Positions 43,895 to 53,078 are shown, counted from the stretch's first letter. The stretch: DNA of 64,000 nucleotides from Mycobacterium kansasii ATCC 12478 (GCF_000157895.3 NC_022663.1:2666001-2730000); one strand, 5' to 3'. The notes: a model not told the origin generated them from the letters alone. Program-made: numbers and translations.

Positions 43895-44045
43895 CCGCGC
43901 GCGGCGGCCGTATCCCGTTGCGAGGCCGGTCATCTCGGCGCCCGCGAGCAAGGGAACGCAACGCCCCGAATCCCTAGGGCGTATCTGTGCTGTTGCGTCG
44001 CACCACGTGCCGTTCCTCGCCTGACTTGGCCCCCACCCGCTGTTA

Positions 44046-44471
44046 GGCCCGGTAGACGTGGCCCTCTACGGTGCGCACCGACATCACCAGCGTCTCGGCG
44101 ATCTGACGATTCGACAGGCCGGCGACGACTTCGATAACGTCGCGCTGCCGGCGCGACAGCTTGAGGCCCGCCGGGGTCCGCAGCACGGGCGTGCACAAAC
44201 CACCACATTCATCGGCCAATTCCCTCGCCAACGCCGCGGCGTACAGCCCGCGTCGATGGTGCTGGCCTCGGTGAACGCGACCGAGGCCTGCGCGGCCGTG
44301 TCGGCGGCCGCGGCCCGATCGCCGATCCCCCGATACGTTGCCGAGGCCGCCGGTAGGCCTTCCCCGGCGCCGGCCAGCAGAGCCTCCGCATGCAACGCAA
44401 CGGCCTCGGCAGCCGCGACGCCTCGGCCAGCGCAAAGTAGAACGCCGGCGCCTATTGGCGAGCAGACGCAA
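44046..44471 (-). pseudogene. LuxR-family regulator remnant
   Basis: The last 60 codons (44046-44240) encode a good LuxR HTH: KLSRRQRDVIEVVAGLSNRQ, then IAETLVMSVRTVEGHVYRA, but it stops right after the recognition helix. The upstream coding sense jumps between frames (a tetratricopeptide-like Ala-rich part with YRGIGDRAAAADTAAQAS in another frame). It looks like the decayed end of a large LuxR/AAA-type regulator. Confidence 0.6.
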
Positions 44472-44517
44472 AATCGCAGTATTCCATGGGATTTGGGCGA
44501 TTCTATGTCTGCTCGCC
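44457..44517. repeat. imperfect long inverted repeat (hairpin) after the methyltransferase gene
   Basis: Arms GGCGAGCAGACGCAAAATCGC (split 44457-44467 and 44468-44477 when read) and its near-complement at 44497-44517 match at 17 of 21 positions, around a 19-base loop. The left arm is a word I recall from many mycobacterial intergenic sites. It ends four bases from the stop of the minus-strand methyltransferase and could act as a bidirectional terminator. Confidence 0.7.
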
Positions 44518-44520
44518 GTG

Positions 44521-45453
44521 TTAAGTCCGGCGCTGGCGGGCGATTTCGGCGAGCACCACGCCGGCGGCCACCGAGGCGTTCAGCGACTCGGCACGCCCGG
44601 CCATCGGGATGGACACCACCTCGTCACAGTTCTGCCGCACCAGCCGCGACAGCCCTTTGCCCTCGGAGCCGACGACCACCACCAGCGGGTCACTACCGTC
44701 GAGGTCGTCGACCGCGGTTTCACCGGCGGCATCGAGCCCAATCACCCGCAGCCCGCGGTCGGCCCAATCCTTGAGTGTCCTGGTGAGATTGGTCGCCCGA
44801 GCCACCGGAATACGGGCGGCCGCGCCCGCGCTGGTACGCCATGCGACCGCCGTCACCGACGCCGATCTGCGCTGCGGGATCAGCACACCATGGCCACCGA
44901 AGGCCGCCACCGAACGCACGATCGCGCCGAGGTTGCGCGGGTCGGAGATGTTGTCCAGCGCCACCAATAGCGCTGGCGGCGTGTCCATGGCGGCCGCCAG
45001 CAGATCGTCAGGGTGAGCGTAGTGATACGGCGGCACCTGCAACGCGATGCCCTGATGCAGGTGGTTGGCCGTCATCCGGTCCAGGTCGGCGCGCGGTACC
45101 TCAAGGATCGAGATCCCCGAATCAGCCGCCCGGGCAACGGATTCGGTTACCCGCTCGTCGGCTTCGGCGCCGAGCGCGACGTAGAGGGCGGTAGCCGGAA
45201 CACCGGCGCGCAGGCATTCCAGCACGGGGTTACGACCAAGCACCGTCTCGGCTTCGTCGATCCGACTCCGTACCGGACGGCGCGGCGCCGCCTTGGCCCG
45301 CTTAGCGGCGGGATGGTTGGGCCGCATATGGGCCGGCGGGGTCGGACCGCGGCCCTCCAGACCCCGACGGCGCTGCCCGCCCGACCCGACAGGAGCGCCC
45401 TTCTTGGTGCCGGACTTGCGTACCGCTCCCCGGCGCTGCGAGTTTCCGGCCAT
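44521..45453 (-). CDS. TrmH/SpoU-family RNA 2'-O-methyltransferase (Rv3579c-like)
   Basis: 310 residues. A basic N-terminal extension (rich in Lys/Arg/Pro) is followed by the substrate-binding domain (VLGRNPVLECLRAG) and the SPOUT knot: LVALDNISDPRNLGAIVRS, VVVGSEGKGLSRLVRQNCD and VSIPMAGRAESLNASVAAGVVLAEIARQR. These are the three SpoU motifs. A RlmB-like 23S rRNA target is likely but unproven. Its ATG abuts the cysS stop without a gap. Confidence 0.88.
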   Translation of the reverse strand: MAGNSQRRGAVRKSGTKKGAPVGSGGQRRRGLEGRGPTPPAHMRPNHPAAKRAKAAPRRPVRSRIDEAETVLGRNPVLECLRAGVPATALYVALGAEADERVTESVARAADSGISILEVPRADLDRMTANHLHQGIALQVPPYHYAHPDDLLAAAMDTPPALLVALDNISDPRNLGAIVRSVAAFGGHGVLIPQRRSASVTAVAWRTSAGAAARIPVARATNLTRTLKDWADRGLRVIGLDAAGETAVDDLDGSDPLVVVVGSEGKGLSRLVRQNCDEVVSIPMAGRAESLNASVAAGVVLAEIARQRRT

Positions 45454-46860
45454 CTACTTGCCGTCACCGCCCAGCGTCCACTGTGGCCCGTCTGCGGTAT
45501 CGGTGACCTCGATGCCGGCGTTCTTGAGGCGATCCCGAATCTGGTCGGCCAGCGCCCAGTTACGCTGCTCACGCGCCTTCTCGCGGTTTTCCAGCTCGGC
45601 ATGTACCAGCACGTCGACAGCTGCCAGGGCAGCCGTCGTCTCGTCACGCGATTCCCAGCGTTCATCGAGCGGGTCGCAGCCCAGGATGCCCATCATCGTG
45701 CGGATCGAACCGGCACTTCGCAATGCGCCTTCATGGTCGCCGGCGTCGAGTGCCCGGTTGCCTTCCGCACGGGCGTGGTGAATTTCGGCCAGCGCGATCG
45801 GAACCGACAGATCGTCGTCGAGCGCTTCGGCGAATCGCGGCGTCCATTCGCCGGGCAGGACGGCACCCACCCGGCTGCGCACCCGGTGCAGGAAATCCTC
45901 CACTCCGACATAGGCATTGACGGCGTCCTGGAGGGCGGTGTCGGAAAACTCGAGCATTGACCGGTAGTGCGCGCTGCCCAGGTAGTAACGCAGCTCGGGC
46001 GGCCGGACCCGCTGCAACATCGCCGGTATGGCCAGCACATTGCCCAACGACTTGCTCATTTTTTCCCCGCCCATCGTCACCCAGCCGTTGTGCAGCCAGT
46101 AGCGGGCGAACCCGTCGCCGGCGGCGCGGCTCTGCGCGATCTCGTTCTCGTGATGCGGGAAGATCAAATCCATTCCACCGCAATGGATATCGAACTCAGA
46201 CCCCAAGTAGGTACGGGCCATTGCCGAGCATTCCAGGTGCCAGCCGGGACGGCCGCGGCCCCAGGGCGTCGGCCAGGACGGCTCTCCGGGTTTTTCACCC
46301 TTCCACAGAGTGAAGTCGCGCTGGTCGCGTTTGCCCGCGGCCACCCCTTCGCCCTGGTGGACGTCGTCGATCTTGTGCCCGGACAGCTGGCCGTAATTCG
46401 GGTAGCTGAGCACGTCGAAGTAAACGTCCCCGTCGCCCGTATAGGCATGGCCGGTTTCGATCAGACGTTCCATCAATTCGATCATCTGGGTGATGTGCCC
46501 GGTGGCTCGCGGTTCAGCGGAGGGCGGCATCACATCCAGGGCGTCGTAGGCGGCGGTGAACGCCCGTTCGTAGGTTGCCGCCCACTCCCACCACGGTCGG
46601 CCGGCGGCGGCGGCCTTGTTCAAGATCTTGTCGTCGATATCGGTCACGTTGCGGATAAACGCGACGTCGAAGCCGCGTGCGATCAGCCAGCGCCGCAAGA
46701 TGTCGAATGCCACCCCGCTGCGGACGTGCCCGATATGCGGCAGGCCTTGCACGGTGGCGCCGCACAGGTAGATCGAAACGTGTCCGTCGCGCAGCGGAAC
46801 AAAATCGCGCACGGCGCCGGCCGCCGTGTCATGGAGCCGCAAGCGGGCGCGATCGGTCAC
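45454..46860 (-). CDS. cysS: cysteinyl-tRNA synthetase
   Basis: 468 residues, class I synthetase. CGATVQGLPHIGHVRSG carries the zinc Cys and the HIGH motif, ECSAMARTYLG and FPHHENEIAQS the other zinc ligands, and GGEKMSKSLGN the KMSKS loop. It charges tRNA-Cys in the cytosol. Gene order cysS-methyltransferase is conserved with M. tuberculosis (Rv3580c-Rv3579c). The ATG lies at 46858-46860, 43 bases after the ispF stop. Confidence 0.96.
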   Translation of the reverse strand: MTDRARLRLHDTAAGAVRDFVPLRDGHVSIYLCGATVQGLPHIGHVRSGVAFDILRRWLIARGFDVAFIRNVTDIDDKILNKAAAAGRPWWEWAATYERAFTAAYDALDVMPPSAEPRATGHITQMIELMERLIETGHAYTGDGDVYFDVLSYPNYGQLSGHKIDDVHQGEGVAAGKRDQRDFTLWKGEKPGEPSWPTPWGRGRPGWHLECSAMARTYLGSEFDIHCGGMDLIFPHHENEIAQSRAAGDGFARYWLHNGWVTMGGEKMSKSLGNVLAIPAMLQRVRPPELRYYLGSAHYRSMLEFSDTALQDAVNAYVGVEDFLHRVRSRVGAVLPGEWTPRFAEALDDDLSVPIALAEIHHARAEGNRALDAGDHEGALRSAGSIRTMMGILGCDPLDERWESRDETTAALAAVDVLVHAELENREKAREQRNWALADQIRDRLKNAGIEVTDTADGPQWTLGGDGK

Positions 46861-46903
46861 GACGTGCCAGCTTACTGCCTACAATCGCAACGGCCGTCCG
46901 GCC

Positions 46904-47401
46904 CTACTGGGCTGGGAACGGGTCGCGCAGCGAAATCACCAATGCCGTCGCGATGGCGGCCCGGCCCTCGCCCCGCCCGGTCAGGCCGAGCCCGTCGGTG
47001 GTGGTGGCTGACACCGACACCGGCGCATTGAGCAGACGCGACATGACCGCCTGCGCCTCGAGACGGCGCCAACCGATCTTGGGCCGGTTGGCGACCACCT
47101 GCACGGCCGCATTACCAACCCGAAAGCCGTGCCGCGTGATCAGCTCGACGACATGACGCAGCATGGCGGCCCCGCTGACACCCGCCCAGCGCGGATCGTC
47201 GACTCCGAACACGTCGCCGATGTCGCCCAGCCCGGCAGCCGACAGCACGGCGTCACACAACGCATGCGCCGCGACGTCACCGTCGGAGTGGCCGGCGCAG
47301 CCGTCGGCGCTCGGGAACAGCAGGCCCACCAGCCAACATGGGCGTCCGGGCTCGATCGGGTGCACGTCGACACCCAAACCCACCCGCGGCAGCCCGTTCA
47401 C
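46904..47401 (-). CDS. ispF: 2-C-methyl-D-erythritol 2,4-cyclodiphosphate synthase
   Basis: 165 residues with the zinc site GVDVHP (DxH), the SDGDVAAHALCDA block, GDIGDVF and the late TTTDGLGLTGRGEG. It makes the cyclic intermediate of the MEP isoprenoid pathway. The GTG start overlaps the ispD stop by four bases (GTGA), coupling two consecutive pathway enzymes. Confidence 0.95.
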   Translation of the reverse strand: MNGLPRVGLGVDVHPIEPGRPCWLVGLLFPSADGCAGHSDGDVAAHALCDAVLSAAGLGDIGDVFGVDDPRWAGVSGAAMLRHVVELITRHGFRVGNAAVQVVANRPKIGWRRLEAQAVMSRLLNAPVSVSATTTDGLGLTGRGEGRAAIATALVISLRDPFPAQ

Positions 47402-48078
47402 CCGCGCACTACCGCCTGGGCCAACAACAGATCCAGACGGTTGGTGATCTTGAACGCCAACGGGTCGCCCTCGACCACCTGAACCTGGCCGCCGATGTGC
47501 TCGACCAGTGATGCGTCGTCGGTGAAGTCGGCGGTGTCCGCGTGCTGGTAGGCGCGGCGCAGCAGATCGCCGGCGAACCCCTGCGGGGTCTGCACCGCCC
47601 GGAGGCCCGCCCGTTCCGGGGTGCCCAAGACCATCCCGTTTGCGTCGACGGCCTTGATGGTGTCGGTAAGTGGTAGCGCGGGCACCACGGCGACGTGGCC
47701 GGCCCGCAATGCGTTGACCACTCGCGCGACCAAAGAAGGTGGCGTCAACGCCCGCGCTGCGTCATGCACCAGCACAAACGACGGCTCCGAAGTCACCAGC
47801 GCGGAGAGCGCCAGGCGCACGGTCTCGGTACGGTTGGCGCCACCGGCAACGATCATGGCCTTATGCCCGAGGATCAGCTTTGCTTCGTCGGTGCGGTCCG
47901 ACGGGACCGCTACGACGACATTGTCGACGACCTTGGATTCCAGCAGGCCCTCGACGGCGCGCTCGACCAGGGTCTGCCCGTCGAGTTGATAAAACGCCTT
48001 GGGTACTCCGACAGCCAGGCGCTCACCGGAACCCGCGGCCGGAACAATGGCGACTACGGGGCCGTTGCCTCCAGTCAC
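47398..48078 (-). CDS. ispD: 2-C-methyl-D-erythritol 4-phosphate cytidylyltransferase
   Basis: 226 residues with the nucleotide motif VPAAGSGERLAVGVPKAFYQLDGQTL, VHDAARAL and LRAVQTPQGF, typical IspD. It transfers CMP to methylerythritol phosphate in the MEP pathway. It lies 17 bases behind carD and overlaps ispF, as in M. tuberculosis (Rv3583c-Rv3582c-Rv3581c). Expression is therefore probably driven by the carD promoter. Confidence 0.95.
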   Translation of the reverse strand: MTGGNGPVVAIVPAAGSGERLAVGVPKAFYQLDGQTLVERAVEGLLESKVVDNVVVAVPSDRTDEAKLILGHKAMIVAGGANRTETVRLALSALVTSEPSFVLVHDAARALTPPSLVARVVNALRAGHVAVVPALPLTDTIKAVDANGMVLGTPERAGLRAVQTPQGFAGDLLRRAYQHADTADFTDDASLVEHIGGQVQVVEGDPLAFKITNRLDLLLAQAVVRG

Positions 48079-48095
48079 CTAGAGTCTCGGGGTGT

Positions 48096-48584
48096 TCAGG
48101 ACGCGGCGGCCAGAACCTCGTCGAGGATGGTCTCCGCTTTGGCGTCGTCAGTGCTCTCAGCCAGCGCCAGTTCCCCGACCAGAATCTGCCGAGCCTTGGC
48201 CAGCATCCGCTTCTCGCCCGCGGACAAACCCCGCTCCTGGTCGCGGCGCCACAGGTCACGCACCACCTCGGCGACCTTGTTCACGTCGCCGGAAGCCAGC
48301 TTTTCGAGGTTGGCCTTGTAACGGCGTGACCAGTTGGTGGGCTCTTCGGTGTGCGGGGCACGCAACACCTGGAAAACCTTGTCAAGGCCTTCTTGGCCGA
48401 CGACGTCGCGGACCCCAACGTACTCAGCATTGTCAGCCGGCACACGAACAGTCAGGTCGCCCTGCGCCACTTTCAAGACGAGATACTCTTTTTGTTCCCC
48501 TTTGATGGTTCGGGTTTCGATCGCCTCTACTAACGCAGCACCGTGGTGTGGATAGACGACGGTGTCACCGACCTTGAAGATCAT
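48096..48584 (-). CDS. carD: RNA polymerase-binding regulator CarD
   Basis: 162 residues, same length as Rv3583c. The N-terminal RNAP-interaction domain (MIFKVGDTVVYPHHGAALVE) is followed by a helical DNA-binding domain with NWSRRYKANLEKLASGD and LWRRDQERGLSAGEKRML. CarD stabilises open promoter complexes, chiefly at rRNA promoters, and is essential in M. tuberculosis. The ATG at 48584 is the family start; the frame is open 20 codons further without homology. Confidence 0.96.
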   Translation of the reverse strand: MIFKVGDTVVYPHHGAALVEAIETRTIKGEQKEYLVLKVAQGDLTVRVPADNAEYVGVRDVVGQEGLDKVFQVLRAPHTEEPTNWSRRYKANLEKLASGDVNKVAEVVRDLWRRDQERGLSAGEKRMLAKARQILVGELALAESTDDAKAETILDEVLAAAS

Positions 48585-48986
48585 CTGATTTGAGCCCCTT
48601 TCGTCACTCCATGCTAACACGCCTCCCTGACACGTGCGGATCAACGGTGCAGGTCAGGGGCACCGCAGCTGGAGATTGGGGGTTGACAGGCGATGCAAGA
48701 CGTGCATCCCAGAGACCGGAACCCGGGGGCGAGATGGCCAGCAACGCCCGCACAACCATCGGACGGCCGCCAGATCGGCAGGCCACGCGGGGGCGGACGG
48801 GAGCCGGCGAATGCAGACGCAGCGGCGAAGCGCCCCCGCCAAATTGACCGTCGCGGCCACCCGCCCGCCGATCGAGCGCCCATGCGCTACCGTCGGCGGC
48901 AGCAACCTACTACTGTGCATAGTCGAATCGCAGTCAGCAGGCCGTCATGCGACCTGCCAAGCTCCGAACCCAGCAGGAGGCATTGA
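48585..48986. other. divergent carD / lpqE upstream region
   Basis: About 400 bases without a convincing gene; several short frames overlap on both strands. The stretch should hold the carD promoter (right of 48585, e.g. the TTAGCATGGAGTGACG area on the minus strand) and the lpqE promoter (before 48987, with AGCAGGAGGCA as ribosome site). I see no clear operator or RNA gene. Confidence 0.5.
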
Positions 48987-49544
48987 GTGAACCGCTTCAA
49001 GATCCGCCTCACCCTGGTGGGCCTGGTCGCACTGATTGCCGCACTGGTGAGCGCTTGCGGAACCGGCCAGATCTCGCAGACCGCGAACCAGGAGCCCGCC
49101 GTCAACGGCAACCGGATCACCATCAACAATGTGGCGCTGCGAGACATCAGGATTCAAGCCCTGCAGCGCCACGGTGACTTTCTGGAGCCCGGTAGGAAAG
49201 TGGACTTGGTGCTGGTAGCCGTCAACCAATCCCCGGATGTGGCGGATCGTTTGGTGAGCATCGGCAGCGACATCGGCACCGTGACGATGACCGGTGACGC
49301 ACGGCTGCCGGCGGGCGGGATGCTGTTTGTCGGTACGCCGGATGGCCAGCTCGTCGCGCCGGGCCCGCTGGGATCGAATCAGGCGGCCCGCGCGAGCGTC
49401 GTCTTGACCAAACCCATCACGAACGGTTTGACCTACAGCTTCACCTTCAACTTCGAGAAGGCCGGCCAGGGCACGGTCATGGTGCCGATAGCGGCGCCGC
49501 TGGCCCAGCCGCACGAGCAGGCAACCGCTCCAGCCCGGCACTAA
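48987..49544 (+). CDS. lpqE: lipoprotein LpqE
   Basis: 185 residues with a lipoprotein signal (lipobox VSAC, lipid Cys about 24) and a beta-rich domain: NNVALRDIRIQALQ, VDLVLVAVNQSPDVADRLVSI and the end YSFTFNFEKAGQGTVMVPI. The fold resembles copper-chaperone-like (PCuAC/DUF461) domains, but no His/Met copper pattern is obvious, so the function stays open. The GTG at 48987 follows AGGAGG. Synteny with Rv3584-radA-disA. Confidence 0.88.
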   Translation: MNRFKIRLTLVGLVALIAALVSACGTGQISQTANQEPAVNGNRITINNVALRDIRIQALQRHGDFLEPGRKVDLVLVAVNQSPDVADRLVSIGSDIGTVTMTGDARLPAGGMLFVGTPDGQLVAPGPLGSNQAARASVVLTKPITNGLTYSFTFNFEKAGQGTVMVPIAAPLAQPHEQATAPARH

Positions 49545-49602
49545 CGACCACCGCGCAGTCTGCAACGACGGGGTTGTCGTACCCGGTCGATACGGTCACC
49601 GC

Positions 49603-51006
49603 GTGACTAATGCGCGTTCGCAATTCCGCTGCTCGGATTGTCGCCACCGCACCGCAAAGTGGGTGGGGCGGTGCCTGGAATGCGGCAGCTGGGGCACCGT
49701 CGAACAGGTATCCGTACTCAGCGGAGTCGGCGGTAGAGGCCGCGTGCCGGCATCGCACGCCGTCCCGATCAGTTCGGTCCGGCCCAACCTGAGCCGGCAC
49801 CGCCCGACCGGCATCGACGAGCTCGACCGGGTGCTGGGCGGCGGCGTGGTGCCGGGGTCGGTGACGCTGCTGGCCGGTGAACCCGGTGTGGGCAAATCGA
49901 CGTTGCTGCTCGAGGTCGCCCATCGCTGGGCGCAGTCGGGGCAGCGCGCCCTGTACATCTCCGGTGAAGAGTCCGCCGGGCAGATCCGGCTGCGCGCCGA
50001 CCGGATCGGCTGCAAAGGCGAGCAGGTATATCTGGCCGCCGAGTCCGACGTGCACGCGGTATTGGACCACATCGAGACCGTGCAGGCGGCGCTGGTCATC
50101 GTCGACTCGGTGCAGACGATGTCCACCAGCGAGGCCGACGGCGTCGCGGGCGGCGTGACCCAGGTGCGCGCCGTGACCGCCGCCCTGACCGCGGCCGCGA
50201 AGGCCCACGGGTTCGGGCTGATCCTGGTCGGTCACGTCACCAAGGAAGGGTCGATAGCCGGACCGCGGTCCCTGGAGCATCTCGTCGACGTGGTGCTGCA
50301 TTTCGAAGGCGACCGCAACGGCGGGTTACGGATGGTCCGGGGCGTCAAAAACCGCTTCGGCGCCGCCGACGAGGTGGGCTGTTTCCTGTTGCACGACAAA
50401 GGGATTGAAGGTATCGCCGACCCGTCGAACCTGTTTCTCGATCAACGTTCCGCTCCCGTGCCCGGCACTGCCATCACCGTGACACTCGACGGAAAGCGCC
50501 CCCTCATCGGGGAGGTCCAGGCGTTGCTGGCCACTCCGGTCAGCGGTTCGCCGCGACGGGCCGTCAGCGGGATCGACCACGCCCGGGCGGCAATGATCAC
50601 CGCTGTGCTGGAAAAGCACGCCCGGCTGACCATCGCTGTCAACGACATCTATCTGTCCACGGTGGGGGGGATGCGATTGACCGATCCGTCGGCCGATCTG
50701 GCGGTTGCGATCGCGCTGGCATCGGCGTACGCGAACCTGCCGCTGCCCACCACCGCAGTGATGATCGGCGAGGTCGGACTGGCCGGCGACCTGCGGCCGG
50801 TCAGCGGCATGGACCGACGGCTGGCCGAGGCAGAACGCCTGGGATTCAACATCGCATTGATCCCGCCCGGCCGCGAGGAGGTGCCGGCGGGTCTGCGGGC
50901 GCTCCGCGCGCCCACTATCGCCGCCGCTCTCGAGCACATGATCGACATTGCCGATCATCGCAGCAGCGCCCCCGCAAAGGTGTGTCATCTGGACACTCAC
51001 CACTAA
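49603..51006 (+). CDS. radA: DNA repair protein RadA
   Basis: 467 residues. N-terminal zinc finger FRCSDCRH...CLECGSWG, RecA-like core with Walker A GEPGVGKST near residue 95, the RadA-specific KNRFG motif (VKNRFGAADE), and a C-terminal Lon-like domain (PSADLAVAIALASAYANLPLP, GEVGLAGDLRPV). RadA promotes branch migration in recombination. The GTG at 49603 gives the standard start. Its C-terminus is unusual only in ending about 20 bases before the disA start. Confidence 0.94.
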   Translation: MTNARSQFRCSDCRHRTAKWVGRCLECGSWGTVEQVSVLSGVGGRGRVPASHAVPISSVRPNLSRHRPTGIDELDRVLGGGVVPGSVTLLAGEPGVGKSTLLLEVAHRWAQSGQRALYISGEESAGQIRLRADRIGCKGEQVYLAAESDVHAVLDHIETVQAALVIVDSVQTMSTSEADGVAGGVTQVRAVTAALTAAAKAHGFGLILVGHVTKEGSIAGPRSLEHLVDVVLHFEGDRNGGLRMVRGVKNRFGAADEVGCFLLHDKGIEGIADPSNLFLDQRSAPVPGTAITVTLDGKRPLIGEVQALLATPVSGSPRRAVSGIDHARAAMITAVLEKHARLTIAVNDIYLSTVGGMRLTDPSADLAVAIALASAYANLPLPTTAVMIGEVGLAGDLRPVSGMDRRLAEAERLGFNIALIPPGREEVPAGLRALRAPTIAAALEHMIDIADHRSSAPAKVCHLDTHH

Positions 51007-51026
51007 CCGGCCCCGCACATAGCAGA

Positions 51027-52103
51027 ATGCAGGCTGTGACACGTCCGACCCTGCGCGAGGCCGTCGCCCGCCTGGCGCCCGGCACCGGGCTCCGGGACGG
51101 CCTGGAACGCATCCTGCGCGGCCGCACCGGCGCGCTGATCGTGCTCGGCTATGACGAGAATGTCGAGGCGATCTGCGACGGCGGTTTCTCCCTCGATGTC
51201 CGCTATGCCCCCACCCGGCTGCGTGAGCTGTGCAAGATGGACGGCGCCGTGGTGCTCTCCACCGACTGCAGCCGCATTGTGCGGGCCAACGTGCAATTGG
51301 TACCGGATCCGTCGATACCGACCGACGAATCCGGGACGCGCCACCGCTCGGCGGAACGGTCGGCGATCCAGACCGGCTACCCGGTGATCTCCGTGAGCCA
51401 CTCGATGAACATCGTGACGGTATATGTCGGCGGAGACCGGCACGTGCTGACCGACTCGGCGACCATCCTGTCCCGAGCCAATCAGGCGATCGCGACGCTG
51501 GAACGATACAAGGCCAGGCTCGACGAAGTCAGCCGGCAACTCTCCCGGGCCGAGATCGAAGACTTTGTCACACTGCGCGACGTGATGACGGTGGTACAAC
51601 GGCTCGAGTTGGTCCGGCGAATCGGCCTGGTGATCGACTATGACGCAGTGGAACTCGGCACCGACGGCCGTCAGCTGCGGCTGCAGCTCGAGGAGCTGCT
51701 CGGCGGCAACGATATCGCCCGGGAGCTGATTGTCCGCGACTACCACGCCAACCCCGAACCCCCGACCAAGGCCCAAATCGACGCCACCCTGGATGAGCTG
51801 GACGCACTCTCGGACACCGAGCTGCTCGACTTCACCGTGCTGGCAAAGGTTTTCGGCTATCCCACCACCGCGGAGGCACAGGACTCCGCGCTGAGCCCGC
51901 GGGGCTACCGCGCGATGGCGGTCATCCCGCGACTGCAATTCGCCCATGCCGATCTGCTGGTGCGTTCCTTCGGAACCCTGCAGGGTCTATTGGCCGCCAG
52001 CGCCGGCGATCTGCAATCTGTCGACGGCATCGGCGCGATGTGGGCCCGCCATGTGCGCGAGGGGTTGTCGCAGCTGGCCGAGTCGACTATTGCCGACCAG
52101 TGA
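51027..52103 (+). CDS. disA: diadenylate cyclase DisA
   Basis: 358 residues, the length I recall for Rv3586. The DAC domain has MDGAVVLS (DGA) and GTRHRSAERSA (RHR), then a helical linker and the C-terminal HhH DNA-binding domain (QSVDGIGAMWARHVREGL). DisA makes c-di-AMP and monitors DNA. I chose the ATG at 51027; an earlier one at 50982 lies in radA. Its TGA is the end of the first unit of a 12-bp tandem repeat that continues downstream. Confidence 0.95.
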   Translation: MQAVTRPTLREAVARLAPGTGLRDGLERILRGRTGALIVLGYDENVEAICDGGFSLDVRYAPTRLRELCKMDGAVVLSTDCSRIVRANVQLVPDPSIPTDESGTRHRSAERSAIQTGYPVISVSHSMNIVTVYVGGDRHVLTDSATILSRANQAIATLERYKARLDEVSRQLSRAEIEDFVTLRDVMTVVQRLELVRRIGLVIDYDAVELGTDGRQLRLQLEELLGGNDIARELIVRDYHANPEPPTKAQIDATLDELDALSDTELLDFTVLAKVFGYPTTAEAQDSALSPRGYRAMAVIPRLQFAHADLLVRSFGTLQGLLAASAGDLQSVDGIGAMWARHVREGLSQLAESTIADQ

Positions 52104-52160
52104 GCCGACCAGTGAGCCGACCAGTGAGCCGACCAGTGAGCCGACCAGTGAGCCGACCAG
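52092..52160. repeat. 12-bp tandem repeat covering the disA stop
   Basis: Five exact units of GCCGACCAGTGA (52092-52151) and a partial sixth (52152-52160). The first unit encodes Ala-Asp-Gln and supplies the disA TGA; each later unit repeats an in-frame TGA. The array fills the gap to the convergent Rv3587c-like gene, which ends at 52165. It is probably a VNTR. Confidence 0.95.
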
Positions 52161-52164
52161 CAAG

Positions 52165-52959
52165 TTAACCGCCCTGAGCGGGCGGGGCCTCAGGCGGCGG
52201 TGCCACGGCCGGACCCGGAGCCGGCGGCGGACCGGGCGGCTGCGGCGGCTGGTTCAAGACGAAGGGAACCGGAAGCGACCGGAGGTTGCCCAGCTGCACG
52301 ACGAGGTTGTATGTACCGGGGCCGATCGCCGGCCGCGGCAATGGACAATGCGGCGCAGACCCCATCCCGGTCCAGGTCACCGCAGTTGTCACCTGCTCCC
52401 CGGGAGTGAACATCTTGACCAGGGTTTCGTTGGAGGGTGCGCAGTCCAGGTTGGACCACAACCGCTTGTTATCCAGCGAGTAGACGTATGCCGCCAGCAC
52501 CGCGGCCCCGACGTCGCGTTTGCAGGCCACCAGCCCGATGTTGGTGACGACCATCGTGAATTTCGGCTGGTCGCCGATGTAGTACTGGGGCGCGTTGGTC
52601 AGTCCCTTGACGGCGAGCGTGGAATCCGGGCAGTCATCCCCCTCTTTCAGCACCGGCGGGGGCTGCACCGCGGCGGTGGGAGTCGGCATCTCGGGATTTT
52701 GCCCCTGCGGAGCCGCCGGCGTGTTGGCGGCGCTTTGCCCGGCCGGTTGCGGCGCCTCGGGTGCGTTGGAGCCCGGATGGCTTTGCGCGGAGCCCGGCTT
52801 CTCGGCATTGACGGGTTTGGCGCCGGCGGTGTTACCGACGAAGGCGACGACGGCAGCCACCGCGATTCCGATCACCACGACCGCGATACCCAGGGCCAGT
52901 CCCCTGCGCCGCCAGTAGATCTCGGTAGGTAGCGGGCCACGCGGTTCCAGATCCAGCAC
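52165..52959 (-). CDS. membrane-anchored Pro-rich protein (Rv3587c-like)
   Basis: 264 residues. A short cytosolic N-terminus (LPTEIYWRRR) is followed by one membrane helix (GLALGIAVVVIGIAVAAVVAFVG region), a Pro/Ala-rich spacer and an external beta domain with CPDSTLAVKGLT, LVACKRDVG, LDCAPSNETLVKMFTPGEQ and APHCPLP; four cysteines could pair. The tail is Pro-rich. Start GTG at 52959 gives the remembered Rv3587c length; GTG at 52983 would add eight residues. Unknown envelope function. Confidence 0.8.
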   Translation of the reverse strand: MLDLEPRGPLPTEIYWRRRGLALGIAVVVIGIAVAAVVAFVGNTAGAKPVNAEKPGSAQSHPGSNAPEAPQPAGQSAANTPAAPQGQNPEMPTPTAAVQPPPVLKEGDDCPDSTLAVKGLTNAPQYYIGDQPKFTMVVTNIGLVACKRDVGAAVLAAYVYSLDNKRLWSNLDCAPSNETLVKMFTPGEQVTTAVTWTGMGSAPHCPLPRPAIGPGTYNLVVQLGNLRSLPVPFVLNQPPQPPGPPPAPGPAVAPPPEAPPAQGG

Positions 52960-53078
52960 ATTTACACCGTAGGCCCAGGTCACGCCGACTTGTTTGACCT
53001 GCCTCGGCGTGTCGCGCGGTTAGCTGGGCCCTTTCGAGTGCGGGCCGTGTTAGAGGCCGTGTTGGCGGCCGCAGAATG

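Noticed and set aside
42662..43951. A 429-codon Ala/Thr-rich frame opposite the PE_PGRS gene
   Set aside because: The GGC/GCC repeats of PGRS genes always leave antisense frames open.
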